Shown: positions 8,249 through 17,697, numbered from the stretch's first letter. The stretch: 42,451 nt of DNA from Cyanobacteria bacterium QS_4_48_99 (GCA_003021505.1 PXPT01000151.1:1-42451), one strand, 5' to 3'. The notes: a model not told the origin generated them from the sequence alone. Made by a program: numbers and translations.

Positions 8249-9512
8249 TGTGATTCTAGCTTCATAGGGAGATCCTAGAACTGGTATAGACCAGTTCCCC
8301 AAAATCTTTACCCTCAGCCAGCATTTTTCCCGTTTGCCCAACGGTACTTAAGCCACGTTCTCTTAAAACTTGGGCTGCAACCACATCTCTATTTCCCGCA
8401 TAGCCACACTCGAGACAGTGATGAGTTCTTACGCTTAGTGGTTTCTTGCCTGTATGAGTTGGGCAATTGGGGCAAATTTGGCTAGTTCCGTTGGGGTCTA
8501 CCTTGGCGAAATACACACCTCGCTTAAAGCAAACCCATCGCAGAATCTCCAAGAATTGACCAAAGCTTGCGTCCCAAGTGTGCTTACAGAGCATCCCTCT
8601 CGACATTGCTTTTAAGTTGAGGTCTTCCGCGAAGATCGCCCCCACGCCATCACAAAGGCGATGGGCTAGCTTAAAGTGCCAGTCTTTGCGCTTACAGAAT
8701 ATGTGGAAATGGAGCCGTGCTATTCGCTGCTTAACCTGATTCCAATTCCTAGACCCCTTTTTCTTAAATTTGAGCTTGCGTTGCAGCGATTTAAGCTTGC
8801 CATATGCGCTATCTAAGAACTTGGGTCTAGCAATCAATTCGTTTTCAGAGGTTGCTAAAAAACTTTCTAGCCCCATGTCGATTCCGATGGGATAACCAGA
8901 CAGTGAAACTTCTGGCACAGAAACATCGGATTGAAGACTTAAAACGACAAAGTAACCCTTAGCTTTTCTAATTACCCGTGCTTGTTTAATTTGGAATCCA
9001 TCGGGTATGGGTCTAGAGAGTCGAAGCTTCACCCACCCCAGCTTAGGAAGCTTAATATGCTTACCCTTGATGACTTCTTTTCCTAGCTCAGGAAACACGA
9101 ACGACTGCAGCCCGCCAACTTTTTTGAACATCGGAAAGCCGAAACCACGCTCCCACATTCCTACAAAGGCGTTTTCTAGTCGCTTAAGAGTCTGCTGTAG
9201 AACATGGCTTTGGGGAAATTTTAGGTCTGGATATTCCTTTTTAGCTGCTGCCAGTTCCTTACACTGACTTGCGTAGGTTGGTCGTTTGGCATCTGCTGGA
9301 ATGATGTACTCGCTTTGGATAGAGCAGGCATGGACAGAGCATTTCCTAGAGTTAACCCAAGCCTTACGAGATGCTAAAGCATGGTTGTAAACCTTACAAC
9401 AAAATTCCAGCCACTCGCCTATCTGGAGTGTTTGGGGTTTTGTCGGTTCTAGTTTGTACTCGTAGCTGAGGGTTAACACTTTTACAAAATGCTTAACTAT
9501 TTTTTAAGCGTA
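8249..9512 (-). mobile_element. IS605-type element with tnpB only (IS1341-like)
   Basis: The element contains tnpB and no tnpA. At the right end a hairpin TTCTAG / CTAGAA straddles the tnpB stop and is followed by TCAC, where the element appears to end (about 8249). At the left end a hairpin GCTTAA / TTAAGC lies at 9491-9509. The outer left boundary is approximate. The 3' part of tnpB plus the right end is where the guide (omega/reRNA) of such elements is encoded. The insertion is directly upstream of the truncated gene at 9535. Confidence 0.75.
8262..9479 (-). CDS. tnpB: TnpB RNA-guided nuclease, apparently intact
   Basis: At 405 residues the protein is full length and starts with GTG (VLTLSYEYKL). 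The RuvC-like catalytic residues are all present: Asp201 in GIDMGLE, Glu285 in FAEDLNL and Asp365 in GNRDVVAAQ. A zinc finger (Cys336/339/355/358, CPNC...CLEC) lies between the last two. The N-terminal part has the usual basic KLPKLGWVKLR block. TnpB proteins cut DNA guided by an RNA copied from the element's right end and help retain the transposon. No tnpA is beside it, so movement would need a transposase in trans, for example from a relative of the decayed element at 10854-12530. Confidence 0.92.
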   Translation of the reverse strand: MLTLSYEYKLEPTKPQTLQIGEWLEFCCKVYNHALASRKAWVNSRKCSVHACSIQSEYIIPADAKRPTYASQCKELAAAKKEYPDLKFPQSHVLQQTLKRLENAFVGMWERGFGFPMFKKVGGLQSFVFPELGKEVIKGKHIKLPKLGWVKLRLSRPIPDGFQIKQARVIRKAKGYFVVLSLQSDVSVPEVSLSGYPIGIDMGLESFLATSENELIARPKFLDSAYGKLKSLQRKLKFKKKGSRNWNQVKQRIARLHFHIFCKRKDWHFKLAHRLCDGVGAIFAEDLNLKAMSRGMLCKHTWDASFGQFLEILRWVCFKRGVYFAKVDPNGTSQICPNCPTHTGKKPLSVRTHHCLECGYAGNRDVVAAQVLRERGLSTVGQTGKMLAEGKDFGELVYTSSRISL

Positions 9513-9534
9513 GCACAATCAAAGTCGCCATAGA

Positions 9535-9783
9535 ATGGCGAGGCTTGAAACCCTAAGTTTCGGTCAATACGACCAAAGTGGACTTGCTAAACGAGTCGCC
9601 GCAGCATTCGATGAAGACCAGCAACTTGATGATCTCGATACAGTCTACATTGCTCAGACTAGCAGCACCGTCGTCCTGAAAGGAAAACCTCCTAGTCAAG
9701 ACTTTCTGGACAAGATGGTCAGTGTCGCTAAGGGAGTTGATGGGGCAACCGAAGTTAATACCGAGCAAGCCAACGTTGGTTAA
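9535..9783 (+). CDS. BON-like domain protein, probably 5'-truncated
   Basis: The open frame gives 82 residues. The second half (VVLKGKPPSQDFLDKMVSVAKGVDGATEVNTEQ) has the look of a BON domain: a strand, a Gly turn, an amphipathic helix, then GVxGATxV. The segment before it (QYDQSGLAKRVAAAFDEDQQLDDL) fits the helix that precedes such domains. There is no ribosome binding site in front of the ATG and an in-frame TAG lies 24 bp upstream. The left end of the tnpB element is only about 20 bp away. I infer that the insertion removed the original start and N-terminal part. Related cyanobacterial proteins are longer at the N-terminus as far as I recall. Confidence 0.6.
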   Translation: MARLETLSFGQYDQSGLAKRVAAAFDEDQQLDDLDTVYIAQTSSTVVLKGKPPSQDFLDKMVSVAKGVDGATEVNTEQANVG

Positions 9784-9814
9784 GCCGAGCTAGTACCTAG
9801 ATTTTTCAACGTTG

Positions 9815-10765
9815 CTATAGCTGGCTTTCTTCTTCTGTAGTCTTACTCAACCCTGCCTCTATCCAATAGAGAAGAATCTGATTAAACTGTTCAGGACATT
9901 CATCATGAGGGCAGTGCCCTGCCTTGTCTAGCTCGACTAACTCTAATTGAGGATTCAGCCCTAGGAAGGATTTTGCTAGACTAGAGGGAACCATGCGGTC
10001 TTGGCTACCCCAAATTAGAAGAATGGGATTTTTCAGGGTGGGCAGCACAGTTTTTACTGGAGGGGCAAACTGAGGTTTTCTCACTGCCTGAAACAAAGTA
10101 GAAAATGTCTTTGTGGCTCCTTCATCCTGAGCTGGCATAGCTAGAATTTCCACTAGTTCATCAGTGACGCTAGCCCGACTCGCGTAAGCGATTCCTGCCC
10201 AACGGCGAACCACACTTGGGCGTCGCAGCACTTGAAATAACGTTCTAAGTAGTGGCGGTGATGCAACCATTCCCTCAAGCCCATTAATTATGGGTTGCAG
10301 CCAACCAGGGAGTGCCTCTTCTCGCAAAGACACATCTGGTAAATTAAGCAAGGCAATTCCGCTCACCATTTCGGGATGGGCGGCGGCAGCAACTAGACAA
10401 ACCAACGAACCAATGGAGTTACCTACTAATACCACCGGCTGTCCGATGAAAGTTTGCCAGAAATCGTAAACTTGCTGCACCCAAAGGTCAACTTTGTAGT
10501 CTGCTGGCGCTTTTCTAGATGCTCCAAATCCCAATAAATCTAGAGCATAAACTGCATGCTTCTGACTTAATGCGGGTATATTCTGACGCCAGTGTTCTAC
10601 CGAGGCTCCAAATCCGTGAATGAGAATAAGCGGCGTTGTTGGCTCTCCATTTGCTTGAGAGGCACGAACATAGGTGTAGCGAGTTTGCCAGCCTCGCCAT
10701 ACCCAGTCTCGTTGAGCGCCGATGCGTTGGTGCCAGTGCCCAGGCTGAGTCACAAAAAGCCTCAA
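9815..10765 (-). CDS. Alpha/beta-fold hydrolase
   Basis: The 316-residue protein has a classic alpha/beta hydrolase pattern: the oxyanion region LIHGFG (48-53), the nucleophile elbow GNSIGS (Ser117), an acid candidate in LLIWGSQDRMVP, and the catalytic His in DKAGHCPHDE near the C-terminus. The start is a TTG (MRLFVTQPG). No signal peptide is seen, so it is probably cytosolic. Proteins of this kind are common in cyanobacteria and their substrates are mostly unknown, with esters or lactones most likely. It is transcribed toward the BON-like gene, and the decayed IS605 element begins just upstream. Confidence 0.85.
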   Translation of the reverse strand: MRLFVTQPGHWHQRIGAQRDWVWRGWQTRYTYVRASQANGEPTTPLILIHGFGASVEHWRQNIPALSQKHAVYALDLLGFGASRKAPADYKVDLWVQQVYDFWQTFIGQPVVLVGNSIGSLVCLVAAAAHPEMVSGIALLNLPDVSLREEALPGWLQPIINGLEGMVASPPLLRTLFQVLRRPSVVRRWAGIAYASRASVTDELVEILAMPAQDEGATKTFSTLFQAVRKPQFAPPVKTVLPTLKNPILLIWGSQDRMVPSSLAKSFLGLNPQLELVELDKAGHCPHDECPEQFNQILLYWIEAGLSKTTEEESQL

Positions 10766-10853
10766 CTTAAAAAAGGTTTACGCTGCCTATATATTTTAAA
10801 GGGTGCTTCTGGTGGCAGATTAACGCTTGAGTGGGGGTCTGCACACTAGTTAG

Positions 10854-11250
10854 CTAGTTAAGGCGATTCTCTACGTATTTCCTTAAAACATCAACCGTAA
10901 CGCCACCACAAGACGATATGAAGTAATAACTATTCCATAGTGTTTCTTTATTTCCATAGGTTTTACCTAATCTTTCTAAGTAGTCCCGTCTCAAAACCCT
11001 GCTGCTCACAGTCTTAAGATTATTTATTAACTTACTCAACTGCAAAGACGGCTGGTAACGGAAGAGTAGATGCACGTGGTCGGATTCCCCGTTAAACTCC
11101 ACTAGCTCGCATTCCCATTTTGCTAACACGCGGTTAATAGTAGACTTCAAGTCTACTAAATCTCTTCCGTTAAGACTTTACGCGTGTAGTTTTGTACTAA
11201 GCACTAAGTGAGCTTTTAATTTTTAAACTGACCTCGCACGGGTGTATTAA
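10854..11250 (-). pseudogene. Decayed TnpA (Y1 HUH transposase) of an IS605 element
   Basis: The readable 98-residue part (10854-11150) keeps the HUH motif DHVHLLF and the catalytic-helix Tyr region (SYYFISSCGGVTVDVLRKYVEN). Upstream the protein continues in other frames: a stretch like YTRARSVxKLKAHLVLSTK (about 11190-11250) and RKVLTEEI (about 11165), with stops between. The N-terminal third is therefore frameshifted and the enzyme cannot be made in one piece. It is divergent from the tnpB remnant at 11289, the normal arrangement in IS605 elements. Confidence 0.8.
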
Positions 11251-11288
11251 GATATCGCACTAACTAATTCTCCAATGTTTATACCACC

Positions 11289-12514
11289 ATGAGACTTACT
11301 TACCAGTACAAATTACGAACAACTAAAAAGCAAAAAGAAGTGATAGAGCATTGGTTGTCAATGCTTCAGTCGCAATACAATTTTTTGCTAGCGGATCGGT
11401 TGGACTGGTACGAAAATAGCCGCTGCCAGATTGACCGCTGCCCCTTGGTTTGCAGTATTGCAGAGCCAGGAGAGCAGCCTAACTACTACAGCCAAAAGAA
11501 AACCCTGCCGCAACTTAAGAAGAATAGACCTTGGTAGAATGACATTGATAGTCAAGTCTTACAAGACGGGTAAAGCGGGTGAAGCTGGCTTTTGAGCGCT
11601 ACTTGAAAGGCAACAGTAATGGCAGCCGCAGCGGTAAACCTCGGTTCAAGTCTCTAAGTCGCTACCAAACTTTCACTTTTCCTCAGCTAAAGCAAGATTG
11701 CTTACAAGGGAAACATATTAAATTACCTAAACTAGGGTGGTTAAAGCTAATTAAGCATCGACCTATACCGGACGGGTTTAAGCTCAAAACAGCATCCATC
11801 ACACGGAAAGCTGACGGCTATTACTTGTCTTTAAGCATTGAGTGTGAGGAGGTGCCCAACAGTAATCCCGATGTGGACTGGTCTAAAGCCGTTGGAATTG
11901 AGGTGGGGCTTAAAGATTTCCTCACTACCAGCGAAGGTGATACAGTCTCGATCCCTAATTGCTACCGGAGAGCAGAGCGCAAGTTAAAGCGACTGCAACG
12001 CCATGTGAGTCGGAAAAAGAAGGGTAGTAACAACCCTAAGAAGGCTGTAGCGAGACTAGCAAAACAACACAAAAAGGTTGCAGACACTCGGAAAGACTTT
12101 CATTTTAAGACTTCTAAGTGGCTTCTCAACAATTACGATGTGGTAGCTCACGAAGACTTAAACATCAAAGGACTAGCAAAGTCTAGGTTAAGTAAGTCGG
12201 TTAACGATGCAGGTTGGGGCAATTCCTGTCTATTCTTCCAGTCAAAGCCGAAAATGCTGGGCTGTTAAGTGTAGGCGTGAACCCCAACGGAACTACCCAG
12301 ACTTGCTCTAACTGTGGTGCTAGAGTCCTAAAACGACTAAGCGACTGCTGGCACTCATGTCCTCATTGCCATTACGAGCGAGGCGGATAGAGACGTAAAC
12401 GCAGCGGTCAATATGAAGAACTTGGCGGTGGGCATACCGTCAATAAAGCTTGTGGAGTTCGATGTGATAGCAGGACTCCACAAGCAAGAAGCCCACTGTA
12501 TAGCGCAAGCTTAG
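11289..12514 (+). pseudogene. Decayed TnpB
   Basis: The protein is split over three frames. The N-terminus (MRLTYQYKLRTTKKQKEVIE...) runs to 11537. A long middle part (11579-12268) holds KLPKLGWLKL, the first RuvC motif and the Glu motif AHEDLNIKG. The end (to 12514) has the zinc finger CSNCG...CPHC and DRDVNAAVN. The first RuvC motif reads GIEVGL where active proteins have Asp, so it is dead by substitution as well as by at least three frameshifts. Behind the stop, CCCACT...AGTGGG and GTCAC (about 12491-12530) form the right end. Confidence 0.85.
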
Positions 12515-12651
12515 AGTGGGAGTATGTCACAAATCGCAAGCTAAGTTAACATTCTTCTACACATAAACTTGACCAGACTCAGTAGAATGGCAAGTAAGTT
12601 AACCGTAATCTGTAGCTAATTGACTAATCAGAATCAAACGAGCATACGCCT

Positions 12652-13182
12652 GTGAGCAGTAAAAAACCTAATCGCTCTCTACCCCCGATTAATCAAAACA
12701 TCCGCTCTCCTCAAGTTCGTGTCATCAGCCCCGATGGCGAACAACTAGGGGTGATGCCCACAGAGGAAGGTCGGAACATCGCTGAAGAAAAACAATTAGA
12801 CCTTGTCATGGTCAGCGATAAGTCAGACCCCCCAGTTTGCCGGATTATGGACTACGGCAAATACAAATATGAGCAGGAGAGAAGGGCTCGGGACGCTAAG
12901 AAAAAGCAGCACACTGCTGATGTTAAAGAAGTGAAAATGCGCTACAAAATTGACGAACACGACTATCATGTCTGTGTCAATCGAGCGCACCGCTTTCTCA
13001 AGGGCGGAGACAAGGTTAAAGCCACTGTAAACTTCCGAGGACGAGAAATTCAACACACTGATTTAGCCGAAGATTTGCTCAAACGCCTAGCAGGTGATTT
13101 AGAGAACCTTTCCGAAATTCAGCAGGCACCGAAAAAAGAAGGTCGTAATATGATGATGATACTTTCTCCTAGGAAGTCCTAA
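12652..13182 (+). CDS. infC: Translation initiation factor IF-3
   Basis: The 176-residue protein has the full IF-3 layout: N-terminal domain ([22 protein letters not shown]), a lysine-rich linker ([16 protein letters not shown]) and a C-terminal domain with [20 protein letters not shown]-3 binds the 30S subunit, checks the start codon and keeps subunits apart. The start taken is GTG at 12652; no ATG fits better and no good ribosome binding site precedes it. Rare or non-AUG starts are typical of infC because IF-3 discriminates against them and so controls its own synthesis. The stop is only 5 bp from that of the convergent cbiA. Confidence 0.95.
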   Translation: MSSKKPNRSLPPINQNIRSPQVRVISPDGEQLGVMPTEEGRNIAEEKQLDLVMVSDKSDPPVCRIMDYGKYKYEQERRARDAKKKQHTADVKEVKMRYKIDEHDYHVCVNRAHRFLKGGDKVKATVNFRGREIQHTDLAEDLLKRLAGDLENLSEIQQAPKKEGRNMMMILSPRKS

Positions 13183-13187
13183 AAACT

Positions 13188-14678
13188 TCATCGCGGGCTT
13201 TGACCGAAGTTAAAGCAGTGCCGCAGGAAGCGAGTTGGTATTTCGGGATGCGCTCCCCAATGCAGGTGGATGTAGGAAGCATGAAGCTGGTGAGATTGCC
13301 ACCCCTCGCTCAAGGGGGAACTCTGCTTACCTCCTGCAATTTCAAAGAGGGGAGAGACTGGTGCTGAGGTAAGTTGAGAGCGATGAAACTCGTGTCCCCA
13401 AATTATTTCCCCAGTGTTGAGTAGGGGGCTGTCTCGTAAAGCCGTTGCCTGACGGTATCCCAAGGTAAGCCGTTTGCCCATTACAGCCGTGGTGGGCACT
13501 ACACCTGCCATTTGCCAAGATTGACCCGTAAAGTCAATCATCTGCTCGCATAGGTACATTAAGCCGCCGCACTCGGCATAGGTGGGCATCCCTGCCTGGA
13601 GCGCAGAGCGAACTGCCTGAAGCGCGTTGCGATTGTCCGCGAGCTGTTGGGCAAAGACTTCGGGAAAGCCGCCGCCCAAGTAGAGTCCTTGAATGTTATC
13701 GGGTAAACGCTCGTCTTGGATGGGACTCCAGGGGATGAGTTGCGCTCCGAGTTGTTGCAGGATATCTAGGTTGTCTTGGTAGTAGAAGCTAAAGGCGCGA
13801 TCGCGGGCAATGGCAATTCTGATCGGAGAGTGAGGAGTGAGGAGTGAGGAGAGGTTGCAGGTTGATGCGTTGAGATTTTCTTCCGCTGCTTCCGCTGCTT
13901 CCGCTGCTTCCGCTGCTTCCGCTGCTCCTGTGCCCTCCGTCTTCTGTGATACCTCTAGTAACGGTAGCAAACGCTCCCAATCGAAGCAATTTTTGGCAAG
14001 CTCTGCAAGCTGAGCGAAGATACCATCTAGCTGCTCAATTTCTGCGGTGGGGACTAAGCCTAAATGTCGGTCAGGAATCGTAACCTCATCCTGACGGCGC
14101 AGCACGCCTAAAACTGGTAAATTTAGGGGTTCTAGGGCATCTTGGAGCAATTGCAAGTGGCGATCGCTCCCCACGCGGTTCAGCACCACTCCTGCAATTT
14201 TCACTTTGGGGTCAAAAGAGCAATACCCATGTGCGATCGCGGCGATCGAGCCTGACAACCGGGAGCTATCGAGAACCAACAAAACAGGCAGATCCAGCAG
14301 CCGTGCCACATGCGCTGTGCTGGCAAAATCCTTGAGATGATGGGAACATTCCCCTTGTCCCCTTGTCCCCTTGTCTCTTTGTCCTCCCGCCCCACTCACT
14401 CCATCAAACAACCCCATCACCCCTTCTACCAGGGCATAATCAACCCCCTGACAATGACGAGCAAAACATTCGGGAACGTATGCCTCACTCGTCAGCATAG
14501 GGTCTAAATTCCGGCAAGGGCGACCTGTAACCGCAGTATGAAACATGGGATCGATGTAATCAGGTCCCACCTTAAATGACTGCAGGTTGCCACGCTGCTG
14601 GAACAAAAAAGAAAGGAGGGCAAGCGTAATAGTTGTCTTGCCCACTCCACTGCGATCACCAGCGATAACTAGAGCCAT
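13188..14678 (-). CDS. cbiA: Cobyrinate a,c-diamide synthase
   Basis: This enzyme uses glutamine and ATP to amidate carboxylates a and c of cobyrinate on the way to cobalamin. The N-terminal synthetase domain shows the P-loop GDRSGVGKTT (7-16) and KVGPDYIDP. The C-terminal glutaminase domain shows YLGGGFPE (333-340) and YAECGGLMYL with the catalytic Cys at 370. At 496 residues it is longer than usual. The extra length is low-complexity: residues 98-112 (octamer DNA repeats), 251-266 (AAE repeats from a 9-nt unit) and 278-286 (7-nt repeats). These lie in a surface loop and in the linker between the domains, so function is probably kept. It is last in the fbp-tal-zwf-opcA run, 47 bp after opcA. 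Confidence 0.93.
   Translation of the reverse strand: MALVIAGDRSGVGKTTITLALLSFLFQQRGNLQSFKVGPDYIDPMFHTAVTGRPCRNLDPMLTSEAYVPECFARHCQGVDYALVEGVMGLFDGVSGAGGQRDKGTRGQGECSHHLKDFASTAHVARLLDLPVLLVLDSSRLSGSIAAIAHGYCSFDPKVKIAGVVLNRVGSDRHLQLLQDALEPLNLPVLGVLRRQDEVTIPDRHLGLVPTAEIEQLDGIFAQLAELAKNCFDWERLLPLLEVSQKTEGTGAAEAAEAAEAAEAAEENLNASTCNLSSLLTPHSPIRIAIARDRAFSFYYQDNLDILQQLGAQLIPWSPIQDERLPDNIQGLYLGGGFPEVFAQQLADNRNALQAVRSALQAGMPTYAECGGLMYLCEQMIDFTGQSWQMAGVVPTTAVMGKRLTLGYRQATALRDSPLLNTGEIIWGHEFHRSQLTSAPVSPLFEIAGGKQSSPLSEGWQSHQLHASYIHLHWGAHPEIPTRFLRHCFNFGQSPR
13830..13850. repeat. Heptamer tandem repeat inside cbiA
   Basis: Three units of GTGAGGA lie within the coding sequence. The same heptamer occurs in the spacer at 33779-33830, so it is one of the short tandem repeats scattered through this genome. 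Confidence 0.85.
13881..13925. repeat. Nonamer tandem repeat inside cbiA
   Basis: Five perfect units of TTCCGCTGC, in frame, encode an (EAA)n run on the minus strand between the two enzyme domains. Unit gain or loss would keep the frame. Confidence 0.95.
14351..14384. repeat. Octamer tandem repeat inside cbiA
   Basis: Three units of CCCCTTGT plus one variant unit (CTCTTTGT) lie within the synthetase domain. Because the unit is 8 nt, gain or loss of one unit would shift the reading frame. A similar sequence is found in the spacer near 1860. Confidence 0.85.
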
Positions 14679-14725
14679 TGCTAATTGCTAATTGTCAATT
14701 GCTAATTGTTTATTGCCATTAGCCA
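14679..14725. repeat. TTAGC/CATTAGC-type spacer repeats
   Basis: The opcA-cbiA spacer consists almost entirely of short imperfect repeats (GCTAATTG, GCCATTAGC). The zwf-tal spacer (17698-17776) has the same style, including a 9-bp hairpin GCTAATGGT / ACCATTAGC. Similar text occurs near 28652 and 30405. Confidence 0.7.
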
Positions 14726-16096
14726 TTAGCTATTAGCCAACTGAACAATCTCGTGGGTAACACTCATACTTTCCTCGTAGAGAACCTCACGAGTTTGGCG
14801 TTGTAGCTGCTGAGCGAGTAACTTCTCCGTCTTTTGGTCAAACAGAGGAGTCACTTGCTCAATCCGGCAAGACTGTGCCCCACCACCTGCTTCCATACGC
14901 ATGCAACCTGTCGTTTCCGAACACAAGACAGTACAGCAGTCTGCTTCTAGATTGGTGGAACTCAGGCGTAAGCTAATCAGGTCCCCCGAGATTTCTCCCT
15001 GATCGGCAATGGGAATGGCGGCTAACTCTGCTTCAATCGAACGTTGGTTCTCGGCGCTAAATTTAATTTTTCTGATCTCATAGTCACCGCCTTCGATTTG
15101 GTAGGAAACCGGACGCCACTGCAAACGACTTGCTAACCAACCTAGATACATGAGCGCCTGCGCTTGATTCCCTTTTTCGTAATCAATCGTTACCCGATCA
15201 AGTTCACCGAGCGCCGAACGACGTTCTGGGGGATCAAACGCTTCAGCAGCTAACTCTTGCCATGCTGATAGCCGTCGCCAATTCAAATCAGCCAGGGGCA
15301 TTCCCTGCTCGATGAGGTCGCCTGCTCGCAACAGGTCAACCTCGGGATTGTTAAAGGTACTAGAATCAATCATGACCAGCTCGCTATTAGCGGCTAGTCG
15401 CTGAAACAGAGCGTATTCTGGTTGCGGTGTCGCCCTCCACCAGACAAATTTGGGAAGCTCGTTGAGCCTCAGCGTTGAGATCATGCCCCTAATTCGTTCT
15501 AGGGCGGCGGCTGTGCCACGCAGCGTAATGTACTCGCAGCATACTAAGGTGGTATTCTGGCTTTGCTGATCGATGGGGCAATAGGCTGAGACTTGAGCTT
15601 CCACTCCTTCGTCCTCCCCCAAAGTGGGGCAAAGGGTGATGATGCGGCAGGGATTAGAAGCAGCGATCGCATTAGTAACCCCACTACTTTCTAGGTCTGG
15701 AGAGGACTGTGGGGCTGCAGTTGTGCTCTCTTCAGTAGAATCGTTTTGCTTGGCTTGAGTGTATTCTTCTCGTAACTTGCTGAGTAACTCCGGCTCTGGT
15801 TTACCCGTAACTGACAGTCCGTAACCTTTCTGAGCAGCCTTGATCGCCGCTGTTGTCTGCGAACCAGCTATGCCATCCACTGAACTCTCATAAAAGCCTA
15901 GTGCTGCCAAGAGCTGTTGCGTTGCATCTGGTTCGTAAACTACTATACTGAAAGTAGTAGCGCGACTGGCAGTAAGCCCTTCTTCACTGGAACTGTAATT
16001 TTGCCAGAGTTGATGAAGTTCTGCCTCAATTTCCTCAATCGAGACATCTTTGGGCTCTTGTAGAGAAACAATGGGAGAAGATTGGGTGGTTGTCAT
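14726..16096 (-). CDS. opcA: Glucose-6-phosphate dehydrogenase assembly protein OpcA
   Basis: OpcA is the cyanobacterial partner needed for full activity and redox control of G6PDH. The 456-residue protein starts MTTTQSSPIVSLQEPKDVSIEEIEAEL. A peptidoglycan-binding-like insert follows (about 56-112, LLAALGFYESSVDGIAGSQTTAAIKAAQ), as is usual for the cyanobacterial form, then a Ser/Thr-rich linker, then the large OpcA domain with LPKFVWWRATPQPE and the C-terminal Cys-containing DCCTVLCSETTGC stretch. It lies 74 bp after zwf on the same strand, the classical zwf-opcA pairing, and is almost certainly cotranscribed. Confidence 0.95.
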   Translation of the reverse strand: MTTTQSSPIVSLQEPKDVSIEEIEAELHQLWQNYSSSEEGLTASRATTFSIVVYEPDATQQLLAALGFYESSVDGIAGSQTTAAIKAAQKGYGLSVTGKPEPELLSKLREEYTQAKQNDSTEESTTAAPQSSPDLESSGVTNAIAASNPCRIITLCPTLGEDEGVEAQVSAYCPIDQQSQNTTLVCCEYITLRGTAAALERIRGMISTLRLNELPKFVWWRATPQPEYALFQRLAANSELVMIDSSTFNNPEVDLLRAGDLIEQGMPLADLNWRRLSAWQELAAEAFDPPERRSALGELDRVTIDYEKGNQAQALMYLGWLASRLQWRPVSYQIEGGDYEIRKIKFSAENQRSIEAELAAIPIADQGEISGDLISLRLSSTNLEADCCTVLCSETTGCMRMEAGGGAQSCRIEQVTPLFDQKTEKLLAQQLQRQTREVLYEESMSVTHEIVQLANS

Positions 16097-16170
16097 AGCT
16101 AGTAGTGTTACTAACGTGTAGTTCGTAGATTAGCAGGTCGGCAGGTTAGCAGGTGATCAATTTAACCTTT

Positions 16171-17697
16171 TTACAGTCTGCGCCAGCGGCGACCATCTCG
16201 GTTCATTAAATATTCTGCCTCCCTAGGCTCCCAAGTTCCTGCCTCATACTGGGGAACCGATGCGGGGTCGGAGTATTCATCCCAAACGGAGAGAGCTGGT
16301 GTTAGCAGCCGCCATGCTTCTTCGACTTCATCAGCACGAGTAAATAGGGTTTGGTCGCCCAGCATGCAATCGAGTAAAAGTCGGTTATAGGCATCTGATG
16401 TTGCCATGCCAGAGGAGCCGTAGCTAAAGTCCATATCCACTGATCGCGTCCGCAGTTCTGGTCCTGGCATTTTTGCCTCAAAGCGCAGAGCAATTCCCTC
16501 ATTGGGCTGAATCCGCATCGTCAGCACATTCGGATTAGTCTGTTGCGCTGCCGACTGGAAAATCAACAGGGGAACTTCACGAAACTGGATGGCGATTTCT
16601 GTCACCTTCTTCGGTAGCCGCTTGCCTGTTCGCAGGTAAAAAGGAACGCCCTTCCAGCGCCAGTTATCGCATAAGAATTTCAAAGCCACAAAGGTGGGTG
16701 TGGTGGAGTTGGGATCTACCCCCTCCTCTTCCCGATACCCCGGAACCTGCTTGCCATTCATCCAGCCTGGAGCATACTGACCGCGAATCGCAGAGCGATT
16801 GAGATCGTTTACATCTGCCAGGTGTGTGGTTTCAAGCACCTTGGTTTTTTCGGTGCGAATGCTATCGGCATCCAGCGCGTTAGGTGGCTCCATTGCCGTG
16901 ATGGACAAAAGCTGCATCAGGTGGTTTTGCACCATATCCCTGAGAGCGCCGGAGGCTTCGTAGTAACCGGCTCGGTCTTCAACTCCGACGGTTTCTGCCA
17001 CTGTGATTTGCACGTGATCTACAAACTGGCGATTCCACAATGGCTCAAAAATGGCATTGCCGAATCGGAAAACTAAGAGGTTCTGAACCGTTTCTTTGCC
17101 CAAGTAGTGGTCAATGCGATAAACCTGCTTTTCGTCGCAGACGCTTTGCACCACGCGGTTGAGGGAACGAGCTGAACTCAAGTCCTTACCAAAGGGTTTT
17201 TCGATCACCAAGCGGGTTTTCATCTGGTCCTTGAGCATTCCCGCATCACCGAGCTGTTTCAAGGCAGCCTTATAGAGCTTGGGAGCTACTGCCAGATAAA
17301 AAACGCGGTTCCCTCTGGTTCCCCGTTGCCCATCTAAATCTTCGAGAAAGGAGTTCAGCTCTTGATAGCTTTCGGGTTCGTCGATGTTGCCGGAGCAATA
17401 GTACAACCCTTGAGCAAAGTCTTTCCAGAGTTCCTCACTTTCAATGCCTGTGGAAAACTGCTCGACACCCTCGCGCATCTGCTCTCGAAAGTAGTCGTGG
17501 CTCCACTTGCGACGGGCAACGCCCACAATGGTAGTTTCGGGTGGCAGTCGGTGTTCTCGCTTCAGTTCGTAAATAGCAGGAACAAGCTTGCGCTGGGTAA
17601 GATCTCCAGACGCACCGAAAATGACCATGATCAATGGTTCTGGAACTCGTTCCTGTTGCAGTCCAACCCGGAGGGGGTTTTCTAGAAGAGTCACCAT
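16171..17697 (-). CDS. zwf: Glucose-6-phosphate 1-dehydrogenase
   Basis: G6PDH catalyses the first step of the oxidative pentose phosphate pathway, glucose-6-phosphate plus NADP+ to 6-phosphogluconolactone, and is the main source of NADPH in darkness. At 508 residues it is full length. [12 protein letters not shown] (27-38) is the dinucleotide site and RIDHYLGKE (194-202) the substrate and catalytic motif. Cysteines occur at 101, 187, 343 and 444; 187 and 444 sit where the thioredoxin-sensitive pair of cyanobacterial enzymes is reported, so redox inactivation in light is expected. The gene lies between tal (79 bp upstream) and opcA. Confidence 0.97.
   Translation of the reverse strand: MVTLLENPLRVGLQQERVPEPLIMVIFGASGDLTQRKLVPAIYELKREHRLPPETTIVGVARRKWSHDYFREQMREGVEQFSTGIESEELWKDFAQGLYYCSGNIDEPESYQELNSFLEDLDGQRGTRGNRVFYLAVAPKLYKAALKQLGDAGMLKDQMKTRLVIEKPFGKDLSSARSLNRVVQSVCDEKQVYRIDHYLGKETVQNLLVFRFGNAIFEPLWNRQFVDHVQITVAETVGVEDRAGYYEASGALRDMVQNHLMQLLSITAMEPPNALDADSIRTEKTKVLETTHLADVNDLNRSAIRGQYAPGWMNGKQVPGYREEEGVDPNSTTPTFVALKFLCDNWRWKGVPFYLRTGKRLPKKVTEIAIQFREVPLLIFQSAAQQTNPNVLTMRIQPNEGIALRFEAKMPGPELRTRSVDMDFSYGSSGMATSDAYNRLLLDCMLGDQTLFTRADEVEEAWRLLTPALSVWDEYSDPASVPQYEAGTWEPREAEYLMNRDGRRWRRL

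Noticed and set aside
13830-13925. Possible CRISPR-like repeats
   Set aside because: The units are 7-9 nt and contiguous, without spacers. They are simple tandem repeats inside a gene.
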